A stretch of 41,342 bases of DNA from an uncultured Bacillota bacterium (GTDB lineage Bacteria; Bacillota_I; Bacilli_A; RF39; UBA660), in contig CAMOPK010000001.1 in assembly GCA_946622285.1 (NCBI GenBank), positions 1 to 41,342 of the forward strand. Direction: 5' to 3'. This document shows positions 23,794 to 34,070 of this stretch, in pieces. The notes under the pieces were generated by a model. It was not told the DNA's origin. It was given only the letters and a program-made list of their open reading frames with translations, and made no database searches. The position numbers and the translations under genes are program-made. Within the stretch, counting starts at the first letter, position 1; the number at the start of each line of letters is the position of its first letter.

Positions 23794-24691
23794 AAATTTT
23801 CAAATGTTTTTTAACAGCTCTCCAACTACCTAATGATCCTACTATTACAGCTATTGCAACTAAGAGTAATGCAATATAATAAACAAATGGTGTTGGCTTT
23901 ATAAGTTGTATTGTCTTAATGCTTATGTAACCACCAAAGTAATCATATAAATATGTATAACCATAAATAGTTGCTAAAATTGGTATTATTGAACCAAATA
24001 ATCCTAAGAAAATTCCTTCAAATAAGAAAGGTATTTTAATATTTATATTTGATGCTCCAACTAGTCTCATTATTTCAATTTCTTTTCTTCTTGAGAAGAT
24101 TGTAATCTTAATTGTATTTGAAATTAAGAATATTGTTACAATTATTAAAGCTCCAACGATACCTAAACTAATAGTTCTAATAGTGCTAAATACATCGATT
24201 AATTGTTCTACCATACCAGCTCCATATTGAACTGATTCGACATTTACAATAGATTCTATCTTTTTAGCTGTATCACCTATTTTTTCAACTTCTTTTACTT
24301 TTACCAAATATGTATCTTGAAGTGGATTATTATCACCAGTATAATCTCCAAGAATACTTTCAAAAACAGGAGAATCTTTCATCATTTGACTTGCTATTTT
24401 AGCTTTACTATCAAATGTAATTGATTCAATATTATCAAGTTTTTCTAATTCTAATTTCATCTCATTAATTCTATCTTCAGTAATGTCAACATCTAAAAAT
24501 GCAATAATTGTCATATCCTTTTTTACATTATCAGCAAAATTATTAACAACTGCTGATAGCATAATTGAGATTGAAACGATCAATAATGTGATTACTATAC
24601 AAGTAATTGATGCTAAGGATAATGAAAAATTACGAATTACACTATGGAAGGCATCGCGAATATCGCGACCAAGCATTCTAAACACGCGCAC
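23792..24691 (-). CDS. ftsX: Cell division permease FtsX
   Basis: Membrane partner of FtsE that transmits signals to peptidoglycan hydrolases during division. It has 299 residues. The N-terminal RMLGRDIRDAFHSVIRNFSLSLASITCI leads into span 1; the extracellular domain (~55-165, with TIIAFLDVDITEDRINEM and PLQDTYLVKV) is followed by three more spans with the FtsX motif RRKEIEIMRLVGASN. The start is GTG 24689-24691, overlapping ftsE by 14 bases, with AGGA ten bases upstream; an internal ATG at codon 6 is less likely because it lacks a ribosome site. Confidence 0.94.
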   Translation of the reverse strand: MRVFRMLGRDIRDAFHSVIRNFSLSLASITCIVITLLIVSISIMLSAVVNNFADNVKKDMTIIAFLDVDITEDRINEMKLELEKLDNIESITFDSKAKIASQMMKDSPVFESILGDYTGDNNPLQDTYLVKVKEVEKIGDTAKKIESIVNVESVQYGAGMVEQLIDVFSTIRTISLGIVGALIIVTIFLISNTIKITIFSRRKEIEIMRLVGASNINIKIPFLFEGIFLGLFGSIIPILATIYGYTYLYDYFGGYISIKTIQLIKPTPFVYYIALLLVAIAVIVGSLGSWRAVKKHLKI

Positions 24692-25373
24692 GTTTATATT
24701 TTCCTTTCGCGTAGTCTTTTTTTACTCTTCCTTCTTCTAGTTCAATTACTCGTTTCTTCATTTTTTCAACTATATGTGTATCATGAGATACCATAATAAT
24801 TGTTGTTCCTATTGCATTGACGTTTTTAAGTACATCCATTATTCCCATACTTGTTTCTTCATCCAAATTACCTGTTGGTTCATCACATATTAATAATTTT
24901 GGTCCATTGACAATTGCTCTCGCGATTGCAACTCTTTGTTTTTCTCCACCTGATAATTGATCAGGATAACTTTTAGCTTTACCTTTTAAATCTACTAGTT
25001 CCAATGCTTTTAATACCTTTGTATGAATTTCACTTGATTTTAAGCCAAATATTTCTAAGGCAAAAGCTACATTTTCATAAACTGTTAATTTTTCAAGTAA
25101 TTTAAAGTCCTGAAAAACAACTCCCATTTTTCTTCTTATTTTATATACTTTACGATTTCTTACTTTAGCAACGTTCACGCCGCCAACAAATATTTCTCCA
25201 CTTGTTGGTTTTTCTTCACGATAGATAAGTTTTACAAGAGTTGATTTTCCACAACCAGTGTGACCAATTATGAAAACAAATTCACCCTTACTTATTGTCA
25301 ATGAAACATCATTTAAGGCTTCTGTTCCGTTTTTAAAACGTTTAGTAACATTATTTAATTCAATTAATTCCAA
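24678..25373 (-). CDS. ftsE: Cell division ATP-binding protein FtsE
   Basis: ABC ATPase of the FtsEX complex. It has 231 residues, with Walker A GHTGCGKST, Q-loop FQDFKLL, signature LSGGEKQR, Walker B LLICDEPTGNLD and H-loop VSHD. The start is assigned to TTG 25371-25373, which lies five bases after GGGTGA. The in-frame GTG three codons upstream is part of that ribosome site. The resulting N-terminus, LELIELNNVTKRF, fits FtsE. It follows prfB closely and overlaps ftsX. Confidence 0.95.
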   Translation of the reverse strand: MELIELNNVTKRFKNGTEALNDVSLTISKGEFVFIIGHTGCGKSTLVKLIYREEKPTSGEIFVGGVNVAKVRNRKVYKIRRKMGVVFQDFKLLEKLTVYENVAFALEIFGLKSSEIHTKVLKALELVDLKGKAKSYPDQLSGGEKQRVAIARAIVNGPKLLICDEPTGNLDEETSMGIMDVLKNVNAIGTTIIMVSHDTHIVEKMKKRVIELEEGRVKKDYAKGKYKRARV

Positions 25374-25378
25374 TAAAA

Positions 25379-26483
25379 TCACCCTGCCTTTTGTTTTAGG
25401 TATGCATCAATGAATTCATTTATATCACCATCTAGTACTTTAGAAACATTTGATGTCTCAATATTTGTACGATGATCTTTAACTAATGAATAAGGATGCA
25501 TTGTATATGTTCTGATCTGGGAACCAAAATTTATATCGGATAATTCTCCTTGGATCCCCTTTAATTCTTGTTCTCGTTTTTCTAGTTCTAATTTATATAA
25601 TTTACTCTTTAAGACATTCATTGCTGTCTCACGATTTTGAATTTGACTTCTCTCATTTTGACAAGTAACAACAATTCCTGTTGCTAAGTGAGTTATTCTA
25701 ACAGCTGAATCAGTTGTATTAACGCCTTGTCCACCATTTCCACTACTGCGGTAGATATCAACACGAATATCAGAATCTTTAATCTGAATATCAACATCAG
25801 TATTATCAAATATTGGCTCAACATCAACTGATGCAAATGAAGTGTGACGTCTTGCATTAGAGTCAAATGGGGATATTCTAATTAAACGATGAACTCCTTT
25901 TTCACTTTTTAATTTTCCATAGGCATATTCACCTTTAATTAAAATGGTTGCACTTTTAAATCCAGCTTCATCTAATATTTGCTTATCAACTATTTCGTAT
26001 TTGAAACCTGATTTTTCACAAAAGCGTGTATACATACGAAGTAGCATATCTGCCCAATCACAAGCTTCTGTGCCACCTGCTCCTGCATGAATTTCCATAA
26101 TGGCTCCTAGAGAGTCATATGGTCCATTTAAAAGTAAATTTAAATTTAATTCTTCAAGTGTATCACTTATATCAACTGCTTCAAAAGCAATTAATTCAAG
26201 CATATCATCATTTGATTCTTCTTTTAGAATGTTTAACATTTCTAAATTAGAACTTACTTTATTTTTAATTTCATTGATAGAATCGACTATTTTCTTCAAT
26301 GAATTTTTTTTACTTATAATTTTTTCACTTTCTTCTGGATTGTCCCAAAAGTTAGGTTGACTCATTATTTCATCAAGTCTTTTGATTTCTTCTTCCTTAC
26401 TTGATACGTCAAAGAGCCCTCCATAAATCTATAACTTCTTTGTTGAATTCATTATATTTATTTAGTAGTTCACTTATTTCCAT
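25379..26483 (-). CDS. prfB: Peptide chain release factor 2, programmed +1 frameshift
   Basis: Class I release factor for UGA and UAA. It is encoded in two frames: ATG 26481-26483 opens 24 codons ending CTT-TGA-C, and a +1 shift at the CTT continues with GAC GTA TCA into the main frame, giving about 367 residues, the normal RF2 length. A reading that starts only at the internal ATG (26363-26365) would lose the N-terminal helices. The main part holds the SPF tripeptide (RISPFDSNARRH) that reads UGA and the GGQ motif (GNGGQGVNT) for peptide release. The UGA makes synthesis autoregulated by RF2 level and shows that UGA is a stop in this organism. It heads prfB-ftsE-ftsX. Confidence 0.96.
26408..26422 (-). 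other. Programmed +1 frameshift site in prfB
   Basis: Minus strand GGAGGG-CT-CTT-TGA-C. The SD-like GGAGGG is just upstream of the slippery CTT and the in-frame TGA (26409-26411). It has the standard bacterial prfB elements, though the SD-to-CTT spacing here is two bases. Confidence 0.95.
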
Positions 26484-26499
26484 ATTACCACCTTTAATA

Positions 26500-26508
26500 A
26501 TTATAACA
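26500..26508 (-). promoter_or_regulatory. Extended -10 promoter of prfB-ftsE-ftsX
   Basis: Minus-strand TGT-TATAAT (-10 at 26500-26505). Confidence 0.65.
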
Positions 26509-26540
26509 TAAATTAGCAAATTTTCATATTTTAAGATAAT

Positions 26541-26559
26541 AAAAAATGCCATATAGGCA

Positions 26560-26561
<2 letters not shown>
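26541..26561 (-). terminator. Terminator of ligA
   Basis: Stem AATGCC/GGCATT (26545-26550 with 26556-26561), loop ATATA, then six T on the minus strand. The ligA stop TAA (26560-26562) overlaps the stem. Confidence 0.85.
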
Positions 26562-28542
<1,981 letters not shown>

Positions 28543-28545
28543 TTA

Positions 28546-28554
28546 ATTATACCA
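28546..28554 (-). promoter_or_regulatory. Extended -10 promoter of ligA
   Basis: Minus-strand TGG-TATAAT (-10 at 28546-28551). Confidence 0.62.
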
Positions 28555-28563
28555 TTTTAAGCA

Positions 28564-28590
28564 AGAAAAAGATAGGTTTTAACCTACCTT
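28564..28590 (-). terminator. Terminator of the hydrolase-murF-ddl-GNAT operon
   Basis: Stem TAGGTT/AACCTA (28573-28578 with 28581-28586) with a T-rich tail on the minus strand (TTTTTC). The GNAT stop TAA (28579-28581) sits at the loop. The stem is weaker than others in the window. Confidence 0.68.
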
Positions 28591-29064
28591 CTTTAGCATT
28601 ATTTCCATCCTCGAATGATACTTTTTATTTTGATAAAATTTAATAGCATTTTTGTTATATTCAAATACATCTACAAAAATATATTCACATTTTATATTCT
28701 TAAAATATTCTTCCATTTTTTCCATTAAGGATGTTCCTATACCGCTTGTGCGAGCTTTTTTACTAACGATTAATTCAGTTATTTCACCAGCTCTTGGACA
28801 TTTATAATCAAGATAATCATATTCGTCATATTTTCGAACCATTCCCATTATAAGTCCAACTACTTGGTTATTATCAAGTGCTAAATAGCACTTACCTTCA
28901 TTCTTGTTAATTTCTTTCAAATCAATTAAAGCCATTTTTTCACGGTATTCAGAATGTAATTGATCTAGATTGTCTTCATCAATTGAGAGAATATACTCTT
29001 CTAATTCAACAAGTAAATTTCTTACATCTTCTAGATACTTTTCTTCATATTCGATTATTTTCAA
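28579..29064 (-). CDS. GNAT family N-acetyltransferase
   Basis: Acetyl-CoA dependent acyltransferase of 161 residues. The central strand ITELIVSKKARTSGIGTSLMEKM carries the acetyl-CoA pyrophosphate loop (R-T-S-G-I-G), and FVDVFEYNKNAIKFYQNKKY is the usual GNAT C-terminal motif. The start is TTG 29062-29064, overlapping the ddl stop as TTGA, with AAGGAAG nine bases ahead, so it is coupled to ddl. The substrate is unknown; its place in a wall-precursor operon hints at a cell-envelope or protein-modification role, but this is only context. Confidence 0.85.
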   Translation of the reverse strand: MKIIEYEEKYLEDVRNLLVELEEYILSIDEDNLDQLHSEYREKMALIDLKEINKNEGKCYLALDNNQVVGLIMGMVRKYDEYDYLDYKCPRAGEITELIVSKKARTSGIGTSLMEKMEEYFKNIKCEYIFVDVFEYNKNAIKFYQNKKYHSRMEIMLKKVG

Positions 29065-30242
29065 ATCTTTTTACTTCCTTTAAGTCCTTTCGTTCCACCA
29101 TAGTTACTTAAAATGTTGGTTTCAAATGAACGAACTTTTTTACTTTCAGCTTTATATCTTCTTAAACCTAATGAAATAATTTCATCTAATAAATCACAAT
29201 ATGGTTTATCACATTTATCCCATAGATAGAATGATAATGATCCAGGAATTGTATTTGGTTCATTAACATATAATTTTTTAGATTTTTTATCAATTAAAAA
29301 GTCAATTCTACAAACTCCATTAAGATTAAGTACACGGAATACTTTCTTAGCCATTTCTTGAACTTCAGAAGTCATTTTATCATCTAATCTTGCTGGAACA
29401 ATACGGTTAGTTGAAGCCATTCCTTTAGAGCCACTCTTCTTGCCACCGCCTAAATATTTATCACGATAACTTAAGAATTCATCAACACCCATAACTTCTT
29501 CTAAAACACTTACTTCTTGAGATTCATAGTTACCAATTACACTAGCATTTACTTCAACTAAGTTCTCAACAGCCTTTTCAACAATGATTTTAGAATCATA
29601 TGAAATTGCATCATTTATAGCTTCATCTAAATCTTCTTCATGTTTTACAACTGAAATTCCAACGCTACTACCAAGTGTTGCTGGTTTAACAACAACTGGA
29701 TAACCAAGTTTTTTAATTTTCTTAGTTATTTCATCAGTATTTAGTTGATATTCTGTATCATAGAACCATACATAATCAACGCATGGAATTCCTTCATCTT
29801 TCATAACTTGTTTCATAACTACTTTATCTTGACCTAAAGCAGAACCTAACACATTAGATCCAACATAGGGAATTTTTAGAGTTTCTAAGAATCCTTGAAG
29901 CGATCCATCTTCTACCCCATGTCCATGAACAATTGGTAGAATTACATCAATATCAGTCACTTCTTTTCTAAAAACGCCATTTGTTTTCATTAAGAAAAAT
30001 CTATTTTCACTCTTAACTAATGTTACCTTTTTAGCAAATCTCTTAAGTAAATCTAAATCACGATAGATATCAATTTCTTTTAACATATTTCCTGTATACC
30101 AGGTTTGATCTTTCGCGATATAAATTGGAACTACTTCATACTTTTCTTCATTAATATTTTTCATGGCTTGAATTGCTGAAATAATACTTACTTCATGTTC
30201 AACTGATTCGCCACCAAATACTACACCTACTTTTATTTTCAT
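29061..30242 (-). CDS. ddl: D-alanine--D-alanine ligase
   Basis: ATP-grasp enzyme that makes the D-Ala-D-Ala dipeptide used by MurF. It has 393 residues, somewhat long. VVFGGESVEHEVSIISA is the N-terminal ligase signature, LPIVHGHGVEDGSLQGFLE, VVKPATLGSSVGIS (ATP-grasp) and the metal-binding CRIDFLID and NEPNTIPGS segments follow. The C-terminus has an extra basic tail (KGLKGSKKI). ATG lies behind TAGGAGG, nine bases after murF. The serine in LGSSVGIS and the overall pattern are compatible with ordinary Ddl; no specific evidence points to the D-Lac type. Confidence 0.95.
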   Translation of the reverse strand: MKIKVGVVFGGESVEHEVSIISAIQAMKNINEEKYEVVPIYIAKDQTWYTGNMLKEIDIYRDLDLLKRFAKKVTLVKSENRFFLMKTNGVFRKEVTDIDVILPIVHGHGVEDGSLQGFLETLKIPYVGSNVLGSALGQDKVVMKQVMKDEGIPCVDYVWFYDTEYQLNTDEITKKIKKLGYPVVVKPATLGSSVGISVVKHEEDLDEAINDAISYDSKIIVEKAVENLVEVNASVIGNYESQEVSVLEEVMGVDEFLSYRDKYLGGGKKSGSKGMASTNRIVPARLDDKMTSEVQEMAKKVFRVLNLNGVCRIDFLIDKKSKKLYVNEPNTIPGSLSFYLWDKCDKPYCDLLDEIISLGLRRYKAESKKVRSFETNILSNYGGTKGLKGSKKI

Positions 30243-30251
30243 AAAATCCTC

Positions 30252-31844
30252 CTATTTTTCATTAAAGATATCAGGTAAGTCATTTTCTAAAAGTACATAA
30301 GTATCTTTATTCTTTAACTTAAGTGCTAAAGGAAATGCTTCTTTAACATCATTAATTACGTGTATATTTTTTTCTTTGAATTTTTTATTCATTAAACCTT
30401 TGTAAATCGGTTTAGTTTGATGTTCACCTACTAATATTACATCATCAGCTACTTCTGCTATATATTCACCAAATTTCTCATTTAGTTCATCTTGTTTATC
30501 ACCTAAATCAATCATCCCAGGTGTAACCATTATTTTTTTGCCAGGCATTAAACCTAACACTTCACATGCCATCTTTGATCCAACTGGATTTGAATTATAA
30601 GCGTCATCAATAATGAATAAATCGCGATATTTTTTAAGTTCTAAACGATGTTCAGTTGGTTTAACTCTTCTAACTGCCATCTCTAGTTTTTCATCTTTAA
30701 TACCAAATTCTAAACCTAATGCAATGCCGGCAAGAATATTATAAATGTTAGTCTTTCCAAGTAGTCTTGTTTGAAAATGATATACTTTTGGATTACCTTT
30801 AATTACACAATCAAATGTACTTCCTTCATGTGATAACTTAATATTTTTAGCCATTACATCAGCTTCATTATCAATACCAATCCAGATTACTTTACATTTG
30901 TTTTTTAATTTATAATTTACTTGTAATTCATCATCTCTATTAAGAACGGCAATACCATTTTCTGGTAATGCTTCAATCAATGAAAACTTTTCTTTTTGAA
31001 TATTTTCTTGACTACCTAACGTTTCTAAATGAGCAACACCTATTTTAGTTAAAATACCATATTCTGGTTTTGCAATTGAAGCAATTTTTTTAATATCGCC
31101 TCTTTTTAATGTTCCCATTTCAACAATAAATATATCTGTGAATTTATCTAGATAGTTATTAATAGCATTTATTACACCATAAGCTGTATTATAGTTTAAT
31201 GGTGTTGGAGTTGTATTAAATGAAGTTGATAAAATGTCATTTAATACATTTTTACTTGTTGTTTTCCCATAACTACCTGTAATACCAATTCTTTTCATAT
31301 TTGGCATACTATCTATTTTATTTTTTGCTTGACTTAAAAAGTGATAGTAAACCATCTTTTCTATTGGCATATTAATTCTATTAGCAATTGCAACTATAAT
31401 AAAATCTAACCACATCATTGCTGCCATTATTAAATAGTATAAATATAAATGATTGCCATTAAAATTCTTAATGATTACAAATATTGGAATAGCATAAATA
31501 ATTAACATTGTAACTGATAATCTTTTTAGTCTTGCTGTAAAAGCAAGTGGCTTTTTAACTTGTTCACCTTTTGTTATTTTAAAGTATACATATGCAATAA
31601 AGATATATGCTATCGCAACAACATAATAGATATATTCAACTTTCAAGAAATAACAAGCAACTAATAATGGTATTACTAAAATATCAATTGTTAAAATAGA
31701 TTTTTTGATATTTTTAAAGCACCATTTTAAGTATCTAAAACTTTTATCATACCAATTTTGTTGAAGCATATGAAAACTTTTTCTTGTCTTTAATATTCCA
31801 AATATGAGAAATGTAATAAGTGAAAATATAAATTCTTGTTTCAT
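30252..31844 (-). CDS. murF: MurF-type ligase with N-terminal membrane domain
   Basis: Mur ligase of 530 residues, expected to add D-Ala-D-Ala to UDP-MurNAc-tripeptide. Residues ~183-530 hold the ATP-dependent core: P-loop GITGSYGKTTSKN (190-196), IFIVEMGTLKRGDIK, LTKIGVAHLETLGS and DDAYNSNPVG, all typical of MurF. The first ~175 residues are five hydrophobic spans (about 5-18, 51-68, 72-89, 110-126, 132-153) in place of the usual soluble uridine-binding domain. So the enzyme is membrane-embedded. ATG follows AAGGAGG and the next gene is ddl, its direct partner. Confidence 0.92.
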   Translation of the reverse strand: MKQEFIFSLITFLIFGILKTRKSFHMLQQNWYDKSFRYLKWCFKNIKKSILTIDILVIPLLVACYFLKVEYIYYVVAIAYIFIAYVYFKITKGEQVKKPLAFTARLKRLSVTMLIIYAIPIFVIIKNFNGNHLYLYYLIMAAMMWLDFIIVAIANRINMPIEKMVYYHFLSQAKNKIDSMPNMKRIGITGSYGKTTSKNVLNDILSTSFNTTPTPLNYNTAYGVINAINNYLDKFTDIFIVEMGTLKRGDIKKIASIAKPEYGILTKIGVAHLETLGSQENIQKEKFSLIEALPENGIAVLNRDDELQVNYKLKNKCKVIWIGIDNEADVMAKNIKLSHEGSTFDCVIKGNPKVYHFQTRLLGKTNIYNILAGIALGLEFGIKDEKLEMAVRRVKPTEHRLELKKYRDLFIIDDAYNSNPVGSKMACEVLGLMPGKKIMVTPGMIDLGDKQDELNEKFGEYIAEVADDVILVGEHQTKPIYKGLMNKKFKEKNIHVINDVKEAFPLALKLKNKDTYVLLENDLPDIFNEK

Positions 31845-31853
31845 AAGTCCTCC

Positions 31854-32582
31854 TTAATCAAGAAAACTTTTTAAGACATTTATTGTCTGACCAAGGTTTT
31901 CTAAATATGCATAGTGTGTACATTTTGGATATGTAACTAATCCTGCTCCTGGAACTAATTTTTCCAGTTCGTATGCGTCTTCAATTGGTACTGCTTGATC
32001 ATTAGTACCCCATATAATTAATAAAGGCACTCTTATTTTTTTTACTTCTTCAGTTATATCTAAATTAACATGATTTACAAGTACTTCTCTCATTATTCCG
32101 GAAGCATTTTTATAATCAGTTGAGCCAATGTGTTTTTTTGCAAAACCTTCTAATTTATTAATTCCAGGTATCTTCTTTAATGACTTTAATACTTTTAATT
32201 TCAAAGAAGGTTTTTCAATTTTTTTCTTATATGGACTACCAAATACTACTACTTTTTCGACTTTATGCATACTTGCATATAATAATGCGATTTTTCCACC
32301 AAATGAATGTCCAATAAGAATTACTTTTTTAAGTTTTAATGATTCTATTAATTCTTTTAACATTTCCACATAGTCATAAAGTGTCCATGCAAAATCTGGT
32401 TCATCACTTTCTCCATGACCAGGTAAATCAACAATTAGTATTTGATGATTAAAACACATTTTATCACCGATTGGCTTCATCATTTGAATGTTTTGACCCC
32501 AACCATGTAATAAAACAATAGTGTCTTTACCTTCACCATATAATTCATAATTAACATTGATATTTTTTATGGTTTTTTTCAA
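31854..32582 (-). CDS. Alpha/beta hydrolase
   Basis: Serine hydrolase of 242 residues. IVLLHGWGQN supplies the oxyanion region, DLPGHGESDEPD follows, and LIGHSFGGKIAL is the nucleophile elbow (Ser93). The acid is in IIWGTNDQAVP and the catalytic His in KCTHYAYLE. The start is TTG 32580-32582, four bases after GGTGAT; GTG codons further up are part of the ribosome site. It is first in the hydrolase-murF-ddl-GNAT operon, ten bases or fewer between genes. The substrate is not known. Confidence 0.88.
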   Translation of the reverse strand: MKKTIKNINVNYELYGEGKDTIVLLHGWGQNIQMMKPIGDKMCFNHQILIVDLPGHGESDEPDFAWTLYDYVEMLKELIESLKLKKVILIGHSFGGKIALLYASMHKVEKVVVFGSPYKKKIEKPSLKLKVLKSLKKIPGINKLEGFAKKHIGSTDYKNASGIMREVLVNHVNLDITEEVKKIRVPLLIIWGTNDQAVPIEDAYELEKLVPGAGLVTYPKCTHYAYLENLGQTINVLKSFLD

Positions 32583-32599
32583 AATTATCACCACATATT

Positions 32600-32628
32600 A
32601 TTATATAACAAATAACATCAATATACAA
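32600..32628 (-). promoter_or_regulatory. Promoter of the hydrolase-murF-ddl-GNAT operon
   Basis: Minus-strand TTGTAT (32623-32628), 17-base spacer, TATAAT (32600-32605). Confidence 0.72.
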
Positions 32629-32650
32629 GCAAGTTAGCTTTTAAATAAAA

Positions 32651-32678
32651 GAAAAAAAGATATAAAAATATCTTTTTT
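32651..32678 (-). terminator. Terminator of the rhodanese/transglutaminase-like unit
   Basis: A/T-rich stem AAAAAGATAT/ATATCTTTTT around 32654-32677 with loop AAAA and a T-run on the minus strand, a few bases after the stop. Confidence 0.8.
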
Positions 32679-32682
32679 AGTT

Positions 32683-33660
32683 CTATTTTATGTTTGGTTT
32701 ATCTCCATATATATTTTCCATAAGAGTTCTACTATTAGTAGTCCAACCACTATTAAGCATTTCTGCAATGAACATTGGATCAACTTCTAATAAGCCTTGT
32801 TCTTTAGAATACATAACCCATTTTTCACAACCATTTAGTTCTAACTTATAAAATGTTTTCAAATTTATTTTACTTTCTCCTCGATAATATAAATTAAACT
32901 CTTTGTAATAGCAAGGTAACAATCTATGAAACAATAATCCCATAAACTGTTTACCTTCATGATATCCAGAGAAGTTCATGCTTAAACTATTTATTAATTG
33001 AATTCCTCTATTAATTGTTTCTTCAGGATTACTTGAATTAAATCTTTCACTTTCAGCACGTTTAATTATTTCATCAGTATATTCTTGGTTTTCTCCAATA
33101 AGACCTAATTTAACATCCATAGTTCGATTCTCAACTTGTGGAATAACAGTATAAGTTCCACTTCCATCATCTTCAAAACCAAAATGCATAGTTTTAGATT
33201 TAGATTGAATTAATGATAAATCGAGGGCTAAATCTAGCATTATTTTAAATTCATAACCATCCTGTTCAAACGTAACTTCATTGGCAACATGATCTTGTGC
33301 TGCATGACCACGCAATTCAGAGTTTTTTCTTGTAATGGTTCTTGATTTAACTCCTACTATTCTATTTAAAATATAATTTAAAACTTCGGTCATTTCTAAA
33401 CATGATTGATATTTTCCTACATATTTTTCCATATCAATTGGATTAACAACGCTTTGGTATTCTATAAGTCCTTTACGATAATCATATGAAAATATTTGAC
33501 CAAGTCTTATATATACCCACCTTATTTTTTCTAGAATGGTTGCATTAGCAGGAATATTGGCAATAACATCATTTATGGCTCCTAAAACGTTTTCACTAGA
33601 CATATCTATTAAATCTAAATTAATAATTGATACTAAATTTTCTTTTTCTATAGCACTCAT
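32683..33660 (-). CDS. Putative transglutaminase-like (papain-fold) protein
   Basis: 325 residues, no exact family recognised. The segment RWVYIRLGQIFSYDY, then YQSCLEMTEVLNYILNRIVGVKSRTI, then HVANEVTFEQDGYEFKIMLDLALD follows the transglutaminase-like Cys-His-Asp order, with candidates C87, H124 and D143. No signal peptide or membrane span is seen. The C-terminal half (~200-325) is unassigned but contains aromatic-rich strands. ATG follows AGAGGAATAAT. It lies 16 bases after the rhodanese lipoprotein gene and is probably co-transcribed. Cysteine protease or peptide/amide transfer are possible; the assignment rests on motif order only. Confidence 0.65.
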   Translation of the reverse strand: MSAIEKENLVSIINLDLIDMSSENVLGAINDVIANIPANATILEKIRWVYIRLGQIFSYDYRKGLIEYQSVVNPIDMEKYVGKYQSCLEMTEVLNYILNRIVGVKSRTITRKNSELRGHAAQDHVANEVTFEQDGYEFKIMLDLALDLSLIQSKSKTMHFGFEDDGSGTYTVIPQVENRTMDVKLGLIGENQEYTDEIIKRAESERFNSSNPEETINRGIQLINSLSMNFSGYHEGKQFMGLLFHRLLPCYYKEFNLYYRGESKINLKTFYKLELNGCEKWVMYSKEQGLLEVDPMFIAEMLNSGWTTNSRTLMENIYGDKPNIK

Positions 33661-33676
33661 ATTATTCCTCTACATA

Positions 33677-34021
33677 TTAATTACAACTAGACATAGGACC
33701 TAAATCATAAATATGAATGTATCCCATTTCAAGTAGCATTTTTGCAGCTTCACTACTTCTAATACCACTTTTACAATAAACTATAATTGGTGTATTTTTA
33801 TTAATATCTAATTCATCTATTTTAGTGAGTGGTCTATTTTCAGCATTATCTAAATGACCTTCATCATATTCTTCTTTACTTCTAACATCAAGTAAAACTG
33901 CTTTAGAATCAGTCACTAATTCTTTCATCTTATCACAAGATACTTTAGTAATGTTTCCTTCTTCAGTTGCACAACCAGTTAATAAGAACAAAAATAGAAC
34001 AATTATAAACATTTTTTTCAT
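33677..34021 (-). CDS. Rhodanese-domain lipoprotein
   Basis: Lipoprotein of 114 residues. The signal peptide ends in a lipobox LLTGC (lipidated C17), then a single rhodanese domain: VLLDVRSKEEYDEGHL, and active-site loop VYCKSGIRS with C83. So it is a sulfur-transfer or redox domain outside the membrane, where cytosolic persulfide donors are absent. Extra cysteines at 29 and 113 may pair. ATG follows GGTGATAAT, with a TGC-TATAAT promoter. It leads the short operon with the transglutaminase-like gene. Confidence 0.92.
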   Translation of the reverse strand: MKKMFIIVLFLFLLTGCATEEGNITKVSCDKMKELVTDSKAVLLDVRSKEEYDEGHLDNAENRPLTKIDELDINKNTPIIVYCKSGIRSSEAAKMLLEMGYIHIYDLGPMSSCN

Positions 34022-34036
34022 ATTATCACCAAGAAC

Positions 34037-34045
34037 ATTATAGCA
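34037..34045 (-). promoter_or_regulatory. Extended -10 promoter of the rhodanese gene
   Basis: Minus-strand TGC-TATAAT (-10 at 34037-34042), directly after the GGGtGRT terminator. Confidence 0.65.
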
Positions 34046-34046
34046 T

Positions 34047-34070
34047 AAAAAAAGTAGCTGTTGCTACTTT
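34047..34070 (-). terminator. Terminator of the Fe-S scaffold/GGGtGRT unit
   Basis: Stem AAAGTAGC/GCTACTTT (34051-34058 with 34063-34070), loop TGTT, T-run on the minus strand. The stop (34070-34072) overlaps the stem. Confidence 0.9.

Noticed and set aside
25379-26365. prfB read as a single frame starting at the internal ATG
   Set aside because: The upstream 24-codon frame, CTT-TGA-C site and exact continuation in +1 show programmed frameshifting; it is not a sequencing error or a pseudogene.
29061-30242. Vancomycin-type D-Ala-D-Lac ligase
   Set aside because: No vanH/vanX-like neighbour is present and nothing in the motifs requires that specificity; ordinary Ddl beside murF is simpler.
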